From: Acidobacteriota bacterium
GTDB lineage: Bacteria > Acidobacteriota > Terriglobia > Terriglobales > Acidobacteriaceae
Reading direction: 5' to 3'
Assembly: GCA_021810175.1 (NCBI GenBank)
Contig: JAJZJJ010000202.1
Location: forward strand, 1 to 6,051
Length of the DNA: 6,051 nucleotides
This document shows, one piece after another, positions 1-6,051 of this stretch; positions within the stretch are counted from its first letter, which is position 1, and the number at the start of each line of letters is the position of its first letter. The notes beneath the pieces are model-generated. The model saw only the letters and a program-made list of their open reading frames with translations, had not been told where the DNA came from and did not search any database. The position numbers and the translations under genes are program-made.

Positions 1-129
1 ATCGAACTTTCTATTGGGAGTCTTGGACCTGACACAGGCTTTACTCCATTTTTCGAAAGATCCATGTCTTTCGACCTGTTGGGCCAAGGGCTCCAGCGCC
101 CGAATTCTGGCCCGTTCTGCCACATTCAT
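1..129 (-). CDS. Possible hypothetical protein, N-terminal part, runs off the left edge
   Basis: A minus-strand frame stays open from about position 348 to the left edge. I place the start at the ATG at 129-127, giving 43 residues that begin MNVAERARIRALEP and continue as a plausible charged helical sequence (QQVERHGSFEKW). An in-frame ATG at 147-145 is an alternative that adds MISSFT. Neither start has a clear Shine-Dalgarno. A TGGTATGAT box lies just upstream of the 129 start, so the message could be nearly leaderless. Third-position GC is only about half, and AGA codons are used, unlike the GC-rich codons of egtB and egtD. No family is recognised. It could be a real gene whose body lies outside the window, a decayed or foreign gene, or a chance open frame; the long stop-free run and protein-like composition are the only support. 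Confidence 0.3.
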   Translation of the reverse strand, partial: MNVAERARIRALEPLAQQVERHGSFEKWSKACVRSKTPNRKFD

Positions 130-142
130 AGTGAATGATGAG

Positions 143-151
143 ATCATACCA
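143..151 (-). promoter_or_regulatory. Possible extended -10 promoter element
   Basis: Read on the minus strand the bases are TGG-TATGAT, an extended -10 (TGn plus a 5/6 match to TATAAT). It ends 13 bases before the ATG at 129, so transcription would begin only a few bases ahead of that codon. I find no convincing -35 box at the usual spacing, which extended -10 promoters can tolerate. This is a motif match only. Confidence 0.22.
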
Positions 152-313
152 GCCGCCAGAACCGGAAAGTGCCTGACCCGAGTTCCCGGGAATCGCTGGG
201 CGTAACGATTGACTCCAGGCCAAATCACTCGTCGAGACGGTCCTGCAGTCCACCTTGCCGGGAAGTTGGGAACTCTTCCATCAGGTTCCTGGATCAAGCT
301 GATGTCGGAATCC

Positions 314-333
314 CGCCCCGGCTCTTTGGGGCG
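314..333 (-). terminator. GC stem-loop just after the methyltransferase stop codon
   Basis: CGCCCC (314-319) and GGGGCG (328-333) form a perfect 6-bp stem around an 8-base loop, 11 bases past the methyltransferase stop on the minus strand. No T-run follows it on that strand, so it is not a canonical intrinsic terminator. It may contribute to 3'-end formation, or be chance in GC-rich DNA. Confidence 0.2.
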
Positions 334-344
334 CTGTTCGCGTT

Positions 345-1208
345 TCAGGCGCGGGCGAATCGATGGATGCCCGTGGGATCGTCGGGAGCGAACGGCGGCG
401 GAGCCGACTGCGGCCTCTGACCAAAGACACGGCGCGCGCGGTCGTGGGCAAAGGCAATGTCGCGGGTATGGCTGCGCATTGCCTCGGTCGTCCAGCCGCG
501 GGTGCGGAGGACGTCGAGAATCTGCTCGCCCGCCAGGGCATCCGGGGCGCGGACGTGTTCGAACCCGCTTTCCAACGGTCGGCCCCCGCGGATCGCTTTT
601 CCGAAATCGCTGGTGGTAATGTCGCTGATCCAGTGGGAGACGCCGGAAGCCGTCGGAATTTCGGCAGCCAGCGCATCGACGGTCGCTGCCGGAAGATACA
701 TGAGCACGCCTTCGGTGATCACCAGCGACTGCTCAGTCCCCGCGGCTTCGTACATCGTGCGGCGCTGGGCGGCATCGTTCAGGTCCACGCTCAGGCGCTC
801 CACATGGCAATGCGCCTTCTCGCCGGCCAGCAGGCCGTGCTTGTAGTCGAGCACGTCGGGAAAATCCACTTCGATCCAGCGAAGCGACGACGGGAGGTCG
901 AGGCGCCAGGGTCGGGTGTCGAGTCCGCATCCGACGCTCAGAACCGTACGGATGGAATGGATCGCAAGGGCGTCGGCCAGCAGTTCATCGATGAAGCGCG
1001 TGCGCACGGCCATGCCGAAGCGAAGGACCATCGCCCAGGATAATCCATCCAGAATTGCGAAGCCGCGCTCTCCGGCCAGGCGGGCGGCGAAAGGATCGCG
1101 GGCGAAGGCGTCGGGCTCTTCGGTTTCCAGGGCGCGGCAGGCGGCGACCATCAGAGCCGTATCGCTAACGTGCGAAATCTCGTGTTTCCTGGGCGGCAGC
1201 TGTGTCAC
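345..1208 (-). CDS. SAM-dependent methyltransferase, leucine carboxyl methyltransferase-like (COG3315 type)
   Basis: This 287-residue protein has the usual length and layout of the PPM1/LCMT-like class I methyltransferases, often annotated as O-methyltransferases of polyketide or mycobacterial type. Visible signatures are an N-terminal SDTALMVAACRALE segment (residues 15-28), the family's RTRF motif (69-72), the SAM-binding motif I VLSVGCGLDTRPWRL (89-103), WIEVDFPDVLDYK (111-123) with acidic residues E113 and D115 positioned to bind the SAM ribose, and ITEGVLMYL (164-172). The start is a GTG at 1208, preceded at five bases by a perfect GGAGG (1214-1218 on the plus strand), which fixes the start well. 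The enzyme is presumably cytosolic. Its substrate cannot be told from sequence, and no biosynthetic partner gene lies beside it. It stands alone, divergent from the SRAP side, and is not part of the egt cluster. Confidence 0.9.
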   Translation of the reverse strand: MTQLPPRKHEISHVSDTALMVAACRALETEEPDAFARDPFAARLAGERGFAILDGLSWAMVLRFGMAVRTRFIDELLADALAIHSIRTVLSVGCGLDTRPWRLDLPSSLRWIEVDFPDVLDYKHGLLAGEKAHCHVERLSVDLNDAAQRRTMYEAAGTEQSLVITEGVLMYLPAATVDALAAEIPTASGVSHWISDITTSDFGKAIRGGRPLESGFEHVRAPDALAGEQILDVLRTRGWTTEAMRSHTRDIAFAHDRARRVFGQRPQSAPPPFAPDDPTGIHRFARA

Positions 1209-1240
1209 TGTGGCCTCCAGCGGGTAGAACGGGCCGATTC

Positions 1241-1268
1241 AGAATAGCTTCTTCGGCTTCACACACAA
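1241..1268 (-). promoter_or_regulatory. Possible sigma70-type promoter of the methyltransferase gene
   Basis: On the minus strand TTGTGT (1268-1263) and TATTCT (1246-1241) are separated by 16 bases. They lie about 33 bases before the GTG start, with GGAGG in between. The -10 matches 4 of 6 consensus bases and the -35 only the first three, so the call is weak. A perfect 10-bp palindrome, GAATATATTC (1271-1280), sits immediately upstream and is the most AT-rich spot nearby; it could be a regulator site or an upstream element. Confidence 0.3.
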
Positions 1269-1412
1269 AGGAATATATTCGGCCCCGCATGATGGGCGCT
1301 TTGCCGGTCAGAATCCATTCGTGGCATCTGGCTGCGGGGTGGAGAAAGAGGGAGGCTGCTATTCTGTGTTACCGAAACTATCTATCTTTATCCACGAAGC
1401 TATGGTGGGTTT

Positions 1413-1470
1413 TGCACCGGCGCTGACGGCGGAGCCTGTGAAGCAACCTGATGGGAGGCGGTCCGGTGCA
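1413..1470 (+). other. Inverted repeat in the intergenic region, possible structured RNA leader
   Basis: TGCACCGG (1413-1420) and CCGGTGCA (1463-1470) are perfect 8-bp inverted arms enclosing 42 bases. Inside, GCCT (1434-1437) can pair with AGGC (1456-1459), so the region could fold as a closed stem with an inner hairpin. It lies 47 bases before the short HTH-like ORF. I do not recognise a known riboswitch core in it. The rest of the gap from 1209 to 1517 holds the methyltransferase promoter region and no gene that I can support. Confidence 0.3.
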
Positions 1471-1517
1471 GACGCGGATGTTGAAATCGGATGAGGGAAG
1501 GATGGCAGGGGCGGCCC

Positions 1518-1652
1518 ATGAAACGGTTTGACATGCGTGCTTTGCATGCGGAGCTCGATGCGCAGAGGCGAGGCCGGGGGCTGAGCTGGGCGGAACTGAC
1601 CACCGAGCTGAGGGATGGGGCGGATGGGGAGGCCTCCGATGGCGCTGAGTGA
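1518..1652 (+). CDS. Very short HTH-like protein, probably truncated
   Basis: This 44-residue ORF starts MKRFDMRALHAELDAQRR and continues GRGLSWAELTTEL. The pattern resembles the first helices of small XRE-like helix-turn-helix proteins, in which an 'LDAQRxxRGLSW' opening is followed by the recognition helix. Here the similarity stops at about residue 32 and an Asp/Gly/Ala-rich tail reaches the TGA, so the recognition helix seems absent. Neither other forward frame restores it. AGGGG (1507-1511) lies six bases before the ATG and supports that start; an in-frame ATG at 1491 would add nine residues. The stop is 25 bases before the SRAP start, so the two may be cotranscribed. It may be a gene remnant rather than a working regulator. 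The family resemblance is from memory and unverified. Confidence 0.42.
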   Translation: MKRFDMRALHAELDAQRRGRGLSWAELTTELRDGADGEASDGAE

Positions 1653-1677
1653 GTGGGGAAAGAGATAGGCTTCTATC

Positions 1678-2382
1678 ATGTGTGGCCGGTACTATCGCCG
1701 TTCCGACAAACAGAGGATTGCCGAAGCGTTCCGCCTGGGACGGCTGCCGGATGGGTTTGTGCTGCCGGACTGGGACTATAACGTTGCGCCGACGTCGATG
1801 CAGCCGGTGATTCGGCTGAACGAGGAGAGCGGCGAACGGGAGATGGTGCTGATGCGGTGGGGGCTGGTGCCGCACTTCGCAAAGAGCGCGACGGAGTTTC
1901 GGGGGTTTTCGACGATCAATGCGAAGGCGGAGACGGTGGAGGAGAAGGCGCTGTGGAGGGGGCCGTTCCGGAAGCGCCGGTGCCTGGTGCCTGCCGATGG
2001 ATTTTACGAATGGCAACGGGTGGATGCGAAGACGAAGAAGCCGTATGCCTATTCGCTGAAGAGCGGAGGGCCGTTCGCGTTCGCGGGGCTGTGGGACGCG
2101 TGGAAGGATGCGGCGAGCGGCGCGTGGCTGGAGAGCTTTGCCATTGTGACGACGACGGCCAACGAGCTGACGGGTCAGGTGCATGACCGGATGCCGGTGA
2201 TTCTGCATGCGCGCGATTACGACCGCTGGCTGGAGCGGAGCGAGGCGCACGCGCCGCCGACGGATTTGCTGCGGCCGTATGAGGCGGGGGAGATGCGGAT
2301 GGCGGCGTGCAATTCCAGGGTGGGTGCCCCTTTGCCGATCATGGACGCCCGCCTCGCAACGAACGGCACCACAGTCAGATAG
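1678..2382 (+). CDS. yedK: SRAP domain protein (YedK/HMCES family), abasic-site DNA-protein crosslinker
   Basis: SRAP proteins covalently trap abasic sites in single-stranded DNA at forks through the N-terminal cysteine exposed after Met removal. All expected catalytic positions are visible in this 234-residue protein: C2 in MCGRYY, N81 in STINAKAET, E111 in PADGFYEW and H169 in QVHDRMPVIL. The supporting motifs NVAPT (35-39), RWGLVPHFA (60-68) and FAGLWDAW (135-142) are also present. The ATG is fixed because Cys must be residue 2; the Shine-Dalgarno is weak. Oddly, the last 20 or so residues, after CNSRV, do not show the 'VN...ND' tail usual in the family, so the C-terminus may have diverged or been altered. 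Codons end mostly in G, unlike the C-ending codons of the genes to the right. Older annotation calls such genes SOS response-associated peptidase. Confidence 0.94.
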   Translation: MCGRYYRRSDKQRIAEAFRLGRLPDGFVLPDWDYNVAPTSMQPVIRLNEESGEREMVLMRWGLVPHFAKSATEFRGFSTINAKAETVEEKALWRGPFRKRRCLVPADGFYEWQRVDAKTKKPYAYSLKSGGPFAFAGLWDAWKDAASGAWLESFAIVTTTANELTGQVHDRMPVILHARDYDRWLERSEAHAPPTDLLRPYEAGEMRMAACNSRVGAPLPIMDARLATNGTTVR

Positions 2383-2488
2383 CCTGTGGCAGCCTTGTCC
2401 GATTACCTCGCGGCCATTTGCCGATCACCCGCAGCCGTCAGCCATCTGATATGGAATGAGTGGATTATGGCCAATGACATTCGTTGCC

Positions 2489-2506
2489 CCTGCCTCATCC
2501 GGCAGG
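2489..2506. terminator. Possible bidirectional terminator hairpin between converging genes
   Basis: CCTGCC (2489-2494) and GGCAGG (2501-2506) form a perfect 6-bp stem with a 6-base loop. The hairpin sits between the SRAP stop (2382) and the end of the small cationic gene on the opposite strand (2525), where terminators for both genes would be expected. There is no T-run on either side, so it is not a textbook intrinsic terminator. The rest of 2383-2524 holds nothing else I can name. Confidence 0.3.
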
Positions 2507-2524
2507 CTTAGCCAGCGGGAAAGG

Positions 2525-2884
2525 TCACTTCCGCCCCGGCTTCCTGGCCCCGTGCTTCGCACCCTTCACCGCACCTTTTGTCGTGTTTTTCGTCTTCCGC
2601 CACGCCTTCTTGGTGCCGTGTTTCGTGGCGCGCCAGCCTTTTTTCGTGCCGCGTTTGGTCGCCCGCCAGCCTTTCTTCGAATACTTCTTCGTCGCGTGCC
2701 AGCCCTTTTTCGCGCCTTTCTTTGTGCCCCGGCCGGCATCTTTTGCCGCATCTTTGGTGTGCCGCCCCGCAGACCGCATGTCCTGTCCCGCTGTCTGCGC
2801 GGAAGCCTGCAGCGGTATCGAGTACGGAACCAACATCAGTGCCGCCCCGAAGATCGCCGTCATCAACTGCCGTGTTCTTCTCAT
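2525..2884 (-). CDS. Small predicted secreted, highly cationic protein with Trp-phased 11-residue repeats
   Basis: No family is recognised. The 119-residue protein begins with an Arg-rich n-region (MRRTRQ), a hydrophobic core (about residues 8-25) and an ASA-Q signal peptidase I site at 29/30, so export is likely. The mature part has no Asp or Glu after D49 but 21 Lys and 6 Arg from residue 55 on. Residues 59-102 are four tandem 11-residue units of the form KKGWxATKxxT, with Trp at 62, 73, 84 and 95; a fifth unit without Trp (103-113) follows. The ATG at 2884 is chosen because it opens the signal peptide. An in-frame TTG at 2935, with AGAGGG upstream, would add 17 residues and is a real alternative. 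Binding to anionic polymers (nucleic acid, polysaccharide, membrane) is inferred from charge only. The opposite-strand ORFs here are mirror images of the repeat. Confidence 0.72.
   Translation of the reverse strand: MRRTRQLMTAIFGAALMLVPYSIPLQASAQTAGQDMRSAGRHTKDAAKDAGRGTKKGAKKGWHATKKYSKKGWRATKRGTKKGWRATKHGTKKAWRKTKNTTKGAVKGAKHGARKPGRK
2579..2710 (-). repeat. Tandem 33-bp repeat, four units, inside the cationic protein gene
   Basis: Four consecutive 33-bp units encode the 11-residue repeats at residues 59-69, 70-80, 81-91 and 92-102. Units two and three are nearly identical at protein level (KKGWRATKRGT and KKGWRATKHGT), and the outer units are more diverged, as expected for expansion from the middle. 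Unit length stays exactly 33 bp, so the frame and the Trp spacing are kept. Confidence 0.8.
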
Positions 2885-2980
2885 AGTGAAGGGATGGGAT
2901 GGCCTCACCCTCGAACCGAGTTGTGCCGAGCCCAACGAAATCCCTCTGCCCTCGCCGCCACCCGCTCCGTCCGTCCCTGC

Positions 2981-2997
2981 CTCGATTTAGAATCGAG
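2981..2997 (+). promoter_or_regulatory. Palindromic operator-like site overlapping a -10 box ahead of ctaA
   Basis: CTCGATT (2981-2987) and AATCGAG (2991-2997) are perfect 7-bp inverted arms around TAG. The centre reads TAGAAT (2988-2993), a 5/6 match to the -10 consensus, 13 bases before the GTG start of the heme A synthase gene. No good -35 is visible. A protein bound to the palindrome would block this promoter, so a repressor site is a reasonable inference. The region from here to 2884 also separates the divergent cationic-protein gene. Confidence 0.4.
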
Positions 2998-3006
2998 CTA
3001 CCGGCT

Positions 3007-3966
3007 GTGAGCACTCCCACCATCTCCGAGCCATCCACCGCTCGCCCTTCCGCCGCTCTGCGCGGCTTCGCCTGGGGCGTGCTGGTCTACAACATCGCCG
3101 TCATCGTCTGGGGCACCGCCGTCCGCGCCACCGGCTCCGGCGGAGGCTGCGGCGAGCACTGGCCCCTGTGCGACGGCGACCTCATCGTCCATCATCCCGG
3201 CATCGCTACCCTCATCGAGCTGTCGCACCGCATCACCAGCGGCATCGACGTCATCGCCGTCATCGGCCTGGCTCTCTGGATCTTCCGAGCCCTCCCGCGC
3301 CGCCATCTATCCCGTGCCTGGGTCATCGCCGTCGTCGTCTTCATCTTCAATGAGGCCCTCCTCGGCGCGCTGCTCGTCGAATTCGGACTCGTTGGCGACA
3401 ACCAGTCGCCCGCCCGCGCCGCCTATCTCGCCCTGCACCTCACCAACACCCTGCTCCTCCTCGGCGCACTGGCCATGACCGCCCATTTTCTCTCCCGCCG
3501 CACCGGATTCATGCGCGGCAGCCTCTCCGTCCGCAATCCCGCCGTTCCCATCGCCGGACTTGGCGTGACCCTTTTCGTCGGCGTCACCGGCTCGCTTGCC
3601 GCTCTCGGAGACACCCTCTATCCGGCCCACCACCTCATGCATGCCATGGCCGAGGACTTCTCCTCCCACAGCTCCTGGCTGCTGCGGATTCGCTGGCTCC
3701 ACCCCGCCTTCGCCTTCCTCGCCGGCATCTTCATTCTCTGGCTCGTGCTCCGCGGCCTGCGCCGGCCCGCCGATCAGTTCCTCGCCCTCGGCGTCATGAT
3801 CATGCTCTTCGTGCAGTACCTGCTCGGCCTCGCCGACCTCGCCATGCTCACCCCCATCGGCATGCAAATGGCGCACCTCTGCGGCGCCGACGTGCTCTGG
3901 ATCTCCCTCGTCATCCTCAGCGCTCGCCTCTGCCTTCTGCCCAAAGCGCCGGCCCCGGCTCGATAA
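3007..3966 (+). CDS. ctaA: Heme A synthase (CtaA/Cox15 family)
   Basis: This membrane enzyme oxidises the C8 methyl of heme O to the formyl group of heme A, the cofactor of aa3-type cytochrome oxidases. Numbered from the GTG at 3007 (319 residues), the conserved heme-ligand histidines are all present: H74 in IELSHR (with conserved E71), H144 in LALHLTN, H232 in RWLHPAF and H290 in QMAHLCG. The first extracytoplasmic loop has the paired cysteines C48 and C55 (GCGEHWPLC), spaced seven apart as in the Bacillus enzyme. About eight hydrophobic segments can be counted. The frame is open upstream to an ATG at 2899, but those 36 residues are Pro/Arg-rich and cross the palindrome and promoter-like box, so the GTG is preferred; its Shine-Dalgarno is weak. 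No ctaB or oxidase subunit gene is in the window. egtB follows after 156 bases on the same strand. Confidence 0.92.
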   Translation: MSTPTISEPSTARPSAALRGFAWGVLVYNIAVIVWGTAVRATGSGGGCGEHWPLCDGDLIVHHPGIATLIELSHRITSGIDVIAVIGLALWIFRALPRRHLSRAWVIAVVVFIFNEALLGALLVEFGLVGDNQSPARAAYLALHLTNTLLLLGALAMTAHFLSRRTGFMRGSLSVRNPAVPIAGLGVTLFVGVTGSLAALGDTLYPAHHLMHAMAEDFSSHSSWLLRIRWLHPAFAFLAGIFILWLVLRGLRRPADQFLALGVMIMLFVQYLLGLADLAMLTPIGMQMAHLCGADVLWISLVILSARLCLLPKAPAPAR

Positions 3967-4073
3967 CCCTCTCGCCGCGCGACCAGGCCAGCCGAAAAAT
4001 GTAACCTCGCCCCCTTTTGGATCATCGACTTTCCAGTGCCTGCGTTCTCTTCCCGGTCCGACGGGCAACCCCC

Positions 4074-4104
4074 GCCTTCCCTGCAGCCTCTTTTCAGGGA
4101 AGGC
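4074..4104 (+). promoter_or_regulatory. Strong hairpin in the leader just upstream of egtB
   Basis: GCCTTCCCTG (4074-4083) and CAGGGAAGGC (4095-4104) make a perfect 10-bp stem with an 11-base loop. It ends 7 bases before the egtB Shine-Dalgarno AGGA (4112-4115). No T-run follows, so an ordinary intrinsic terminator is unlikely. Just upstream, CGGG (4062-4065) can pair either with CCCG at 4052-4055 or with CCCG at 4071-4074, the latter competing for base 4074 of the main stem. This could be an attenuator, an mRNA processing or stability element, or a site controlling egtB translation. I recognise no known riboswitch. Confidence 0.4.
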
Positions 4105-4122
4105 CACAGACAGGATGGGTCG

Positions 4123-5382
<1,260 letters not shown>

Positions 5383-5404
5383 AGCTCCCGGAGACCCGAG
5401 CCCT

Positions 5405-6051
5405 ATGCCCGCCCTATCGACCCTCCCCTGCCTCCCCGACGCCGCCTCCACCCCCATTGGCGCCGAGGTCCTGCGCGGCCTCACCGCCAACCCCAAAACA
5501 CTTTCCCCGTGGCTCTTCTACGACCAGCGCGGATCGCAGCTCTTTGAGGCCATCACCGAGCTTCCGGAGTACTATCTCACCCGCACCGAACGCGAAATCT
5601 TCGCGGCTCACGCGGACGAAATCCTCGCCGCTACCGGCGCCCCTCGTCTCAACATCCTTGAGCTTGGCGCCGGCACGGCAGCCAAAACCGGCCTCCTGCT
5701 CGACGCCGCCGTCCGCCGTCAGGGATCCGTTCATTACCGCCCCATCGACATCTCCGGTTCGGCCCTCGAGGAAGCCGGCCGGCGCATCGGCGAACAGTTC
5801 CCCTATGTCACCGTCCAGCCGCACCTCGCCGACTACGTCCGCGACATGAGCTGGCTCCCCCACGCCTCCGGACGCCGCCTGGTCCTCTACATCGGCTCCA
5901 GCATCGGCAATTTCGAGCCCCGCTCGGCCGCCTCGCTGCTGCGCAATCTCCGCCGCAACCTTGCTCCCGGCGACCTGCTGCTCCTCGGCGTCGATCACAT
6001 CAAGGATCGCAACACCCTGCTGCGCGCCTACAACGACTCCGCCGGCAGATC
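5405..6051 (+). CDS. egtD: L-histidine N-alpha-methyltransferase EgtD, 3' end outside the window
   Basis: EgtD transfers three methyl groups from SAM to the alpha-amine of histidine, making hercynine, the substrate of EgtB. The window holds 215 codons of a protein usually about 320 residues long; the frame is intact and is cut only by the right edge. The N-terminal signature LFYDQRGSQLFEAIT and PEYYLTRTE is present, with Y39 and Y56 at the same numbers as the histidine-pocket tyrosines of the mycobacterial enzyme. The SAM fold shows LELGAGTAAKT (85-95), PIDIS (113-117) and YIGSSIGNF (162-170), whose N169 matches the substrate-binding Asn. AYNDSAG (208-214) corresponds to the AYDDAAG-like region. 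The C-terminal Glu/Ser pocket residues are not visible. The ATG at 5405 has only a distant GGAG (5387-5390) and may rely on coupling to egtB. Confidence 0.95.
   Translation, partial: MPALSTLPCLPDAASTPIGAEVLRGLTANPKTLSPWLFYDQRGSQLFEAITELPEYYLTRTEREIFAAHADEILAATGAPRLNILELGAGTAAKTGLLLDAAVRRQGSVHYRPIDISGSALEEAGRRIGEQFPYVTVQPHLADYVRDMSWLPHASGRRLVLYIGSSIGNFEPRSAASLLRNLRRNLAPGDLLLLGVDHIKDRNTLLRAYNDSAGR

Noticed and set aside
363..1043. 226-codon plus-strand open frame
   Set aside because: It is antisense to the methyltransferase, which has the SAM-binding motifs and a strong Shine-Dalgarno.
1378..2250. 290-codon minus-strand open frame opposite the SRAP gene
   Set aside because: It is Pro/His/Arg-rich low-complexity sequence complementary to the SRAP codons, and the plus strand carries every SRAP active-site residue.
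2331..2427. 11-bp direct repeat TTTGCCGATCA at 2331-2341 and 2417-2427, as a possible attachment site or element boundary
   Set aside because: An 11-bp match is expected by chance in a window of this size, and no integrase or element lies between the copies.
2456..3010. Plus-strand open frames (184 and 168 codons) with Phe/Pro-rich repeats
   Set aside because: The repeats are the complement of the minus-strand 11-mers. Only the minus strand gives a proper signal peptide with an ASA cleavage site and exact Trp phasing.
4036..4122. Upstream GTG start for egtB adding 29 residues
   Set aside because: The added sequence is Pro/Ser/Gln-rich and non-conserved, and it crosses the strong hairpin. 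The ATG at 4123 has AGGA at good spacing and begins at the usual EgtB N-terminus.
4031..4122. SAM- or cobalamin-type riboswitch before egtB, suggested by GGGCAACC and GGGAAGGC stretches
   Set aside because: The short strings resemble riboswitch boxes, but their order and the surrounding helices do not match the consensus as I know it.

Overview
The window is high-GC bacterial chromosomal DNA with five clear genes, two weaker small coding calls and one repeat-built small secreted protein gene. I see no rRNA, tRNA, CRISPR array, transposase or phage gene. The cysteine-type EgtB signature, the egtB-egtD pairing and the C-ending codon style suggest an Acidobacteriota member (Terriglobia-like). 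That assignment is an inference from recalled families and was not tested by any search.

Left part (1-1210, minus strand): a possible gene fragment enters from the left edge (reading toward position 1). It is followed by a well-defined SAM-dependent methyltransferase of the leucine-carboxyl-methyltransferase-like family (COG3315 type) with its own Shine-Dalgarno and a possible promoter.

Middle (1210-2390, plus strand): an intergenic stretch carries two palindromic elements. Next comes a very short HTH-like ORF that looks truncated, and then an SRAP-domain (YedK/HMCES) protein that protects abasic sites in single-stranded DNA. This segment is strongly G-rich on the plus strand, unlike the C-rich DNA to its right.

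2390-3000: a possible terminator hairpin lies between converging genes. Beyond it, on the minus strand, is a small predicted secreted, extremely cationic protein built from 11-residue repeats with a tryptophan at every eleventh position.

Right part (3000-6051, plus strand): a heme A synthase (CtaA/Cox15) starts just after a perfect palindrome that overlaps a TAGAAT -10-like box. After a 156-base gap containing a strong 10-bp hairpin come egtB and, 22 bases later, egtD (cut by the right edge). EgtD trimethylates histidine to hercynine. EgtB, a non-heme iron sulfoxide synthase, joins hercynine to a thiol donor using O2. The EgtB here has the tandem-tyrosine feature of the cysteine-using type, so EgtA and EgtC may not be needed. 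The C-S lyase step is not seen in this window.
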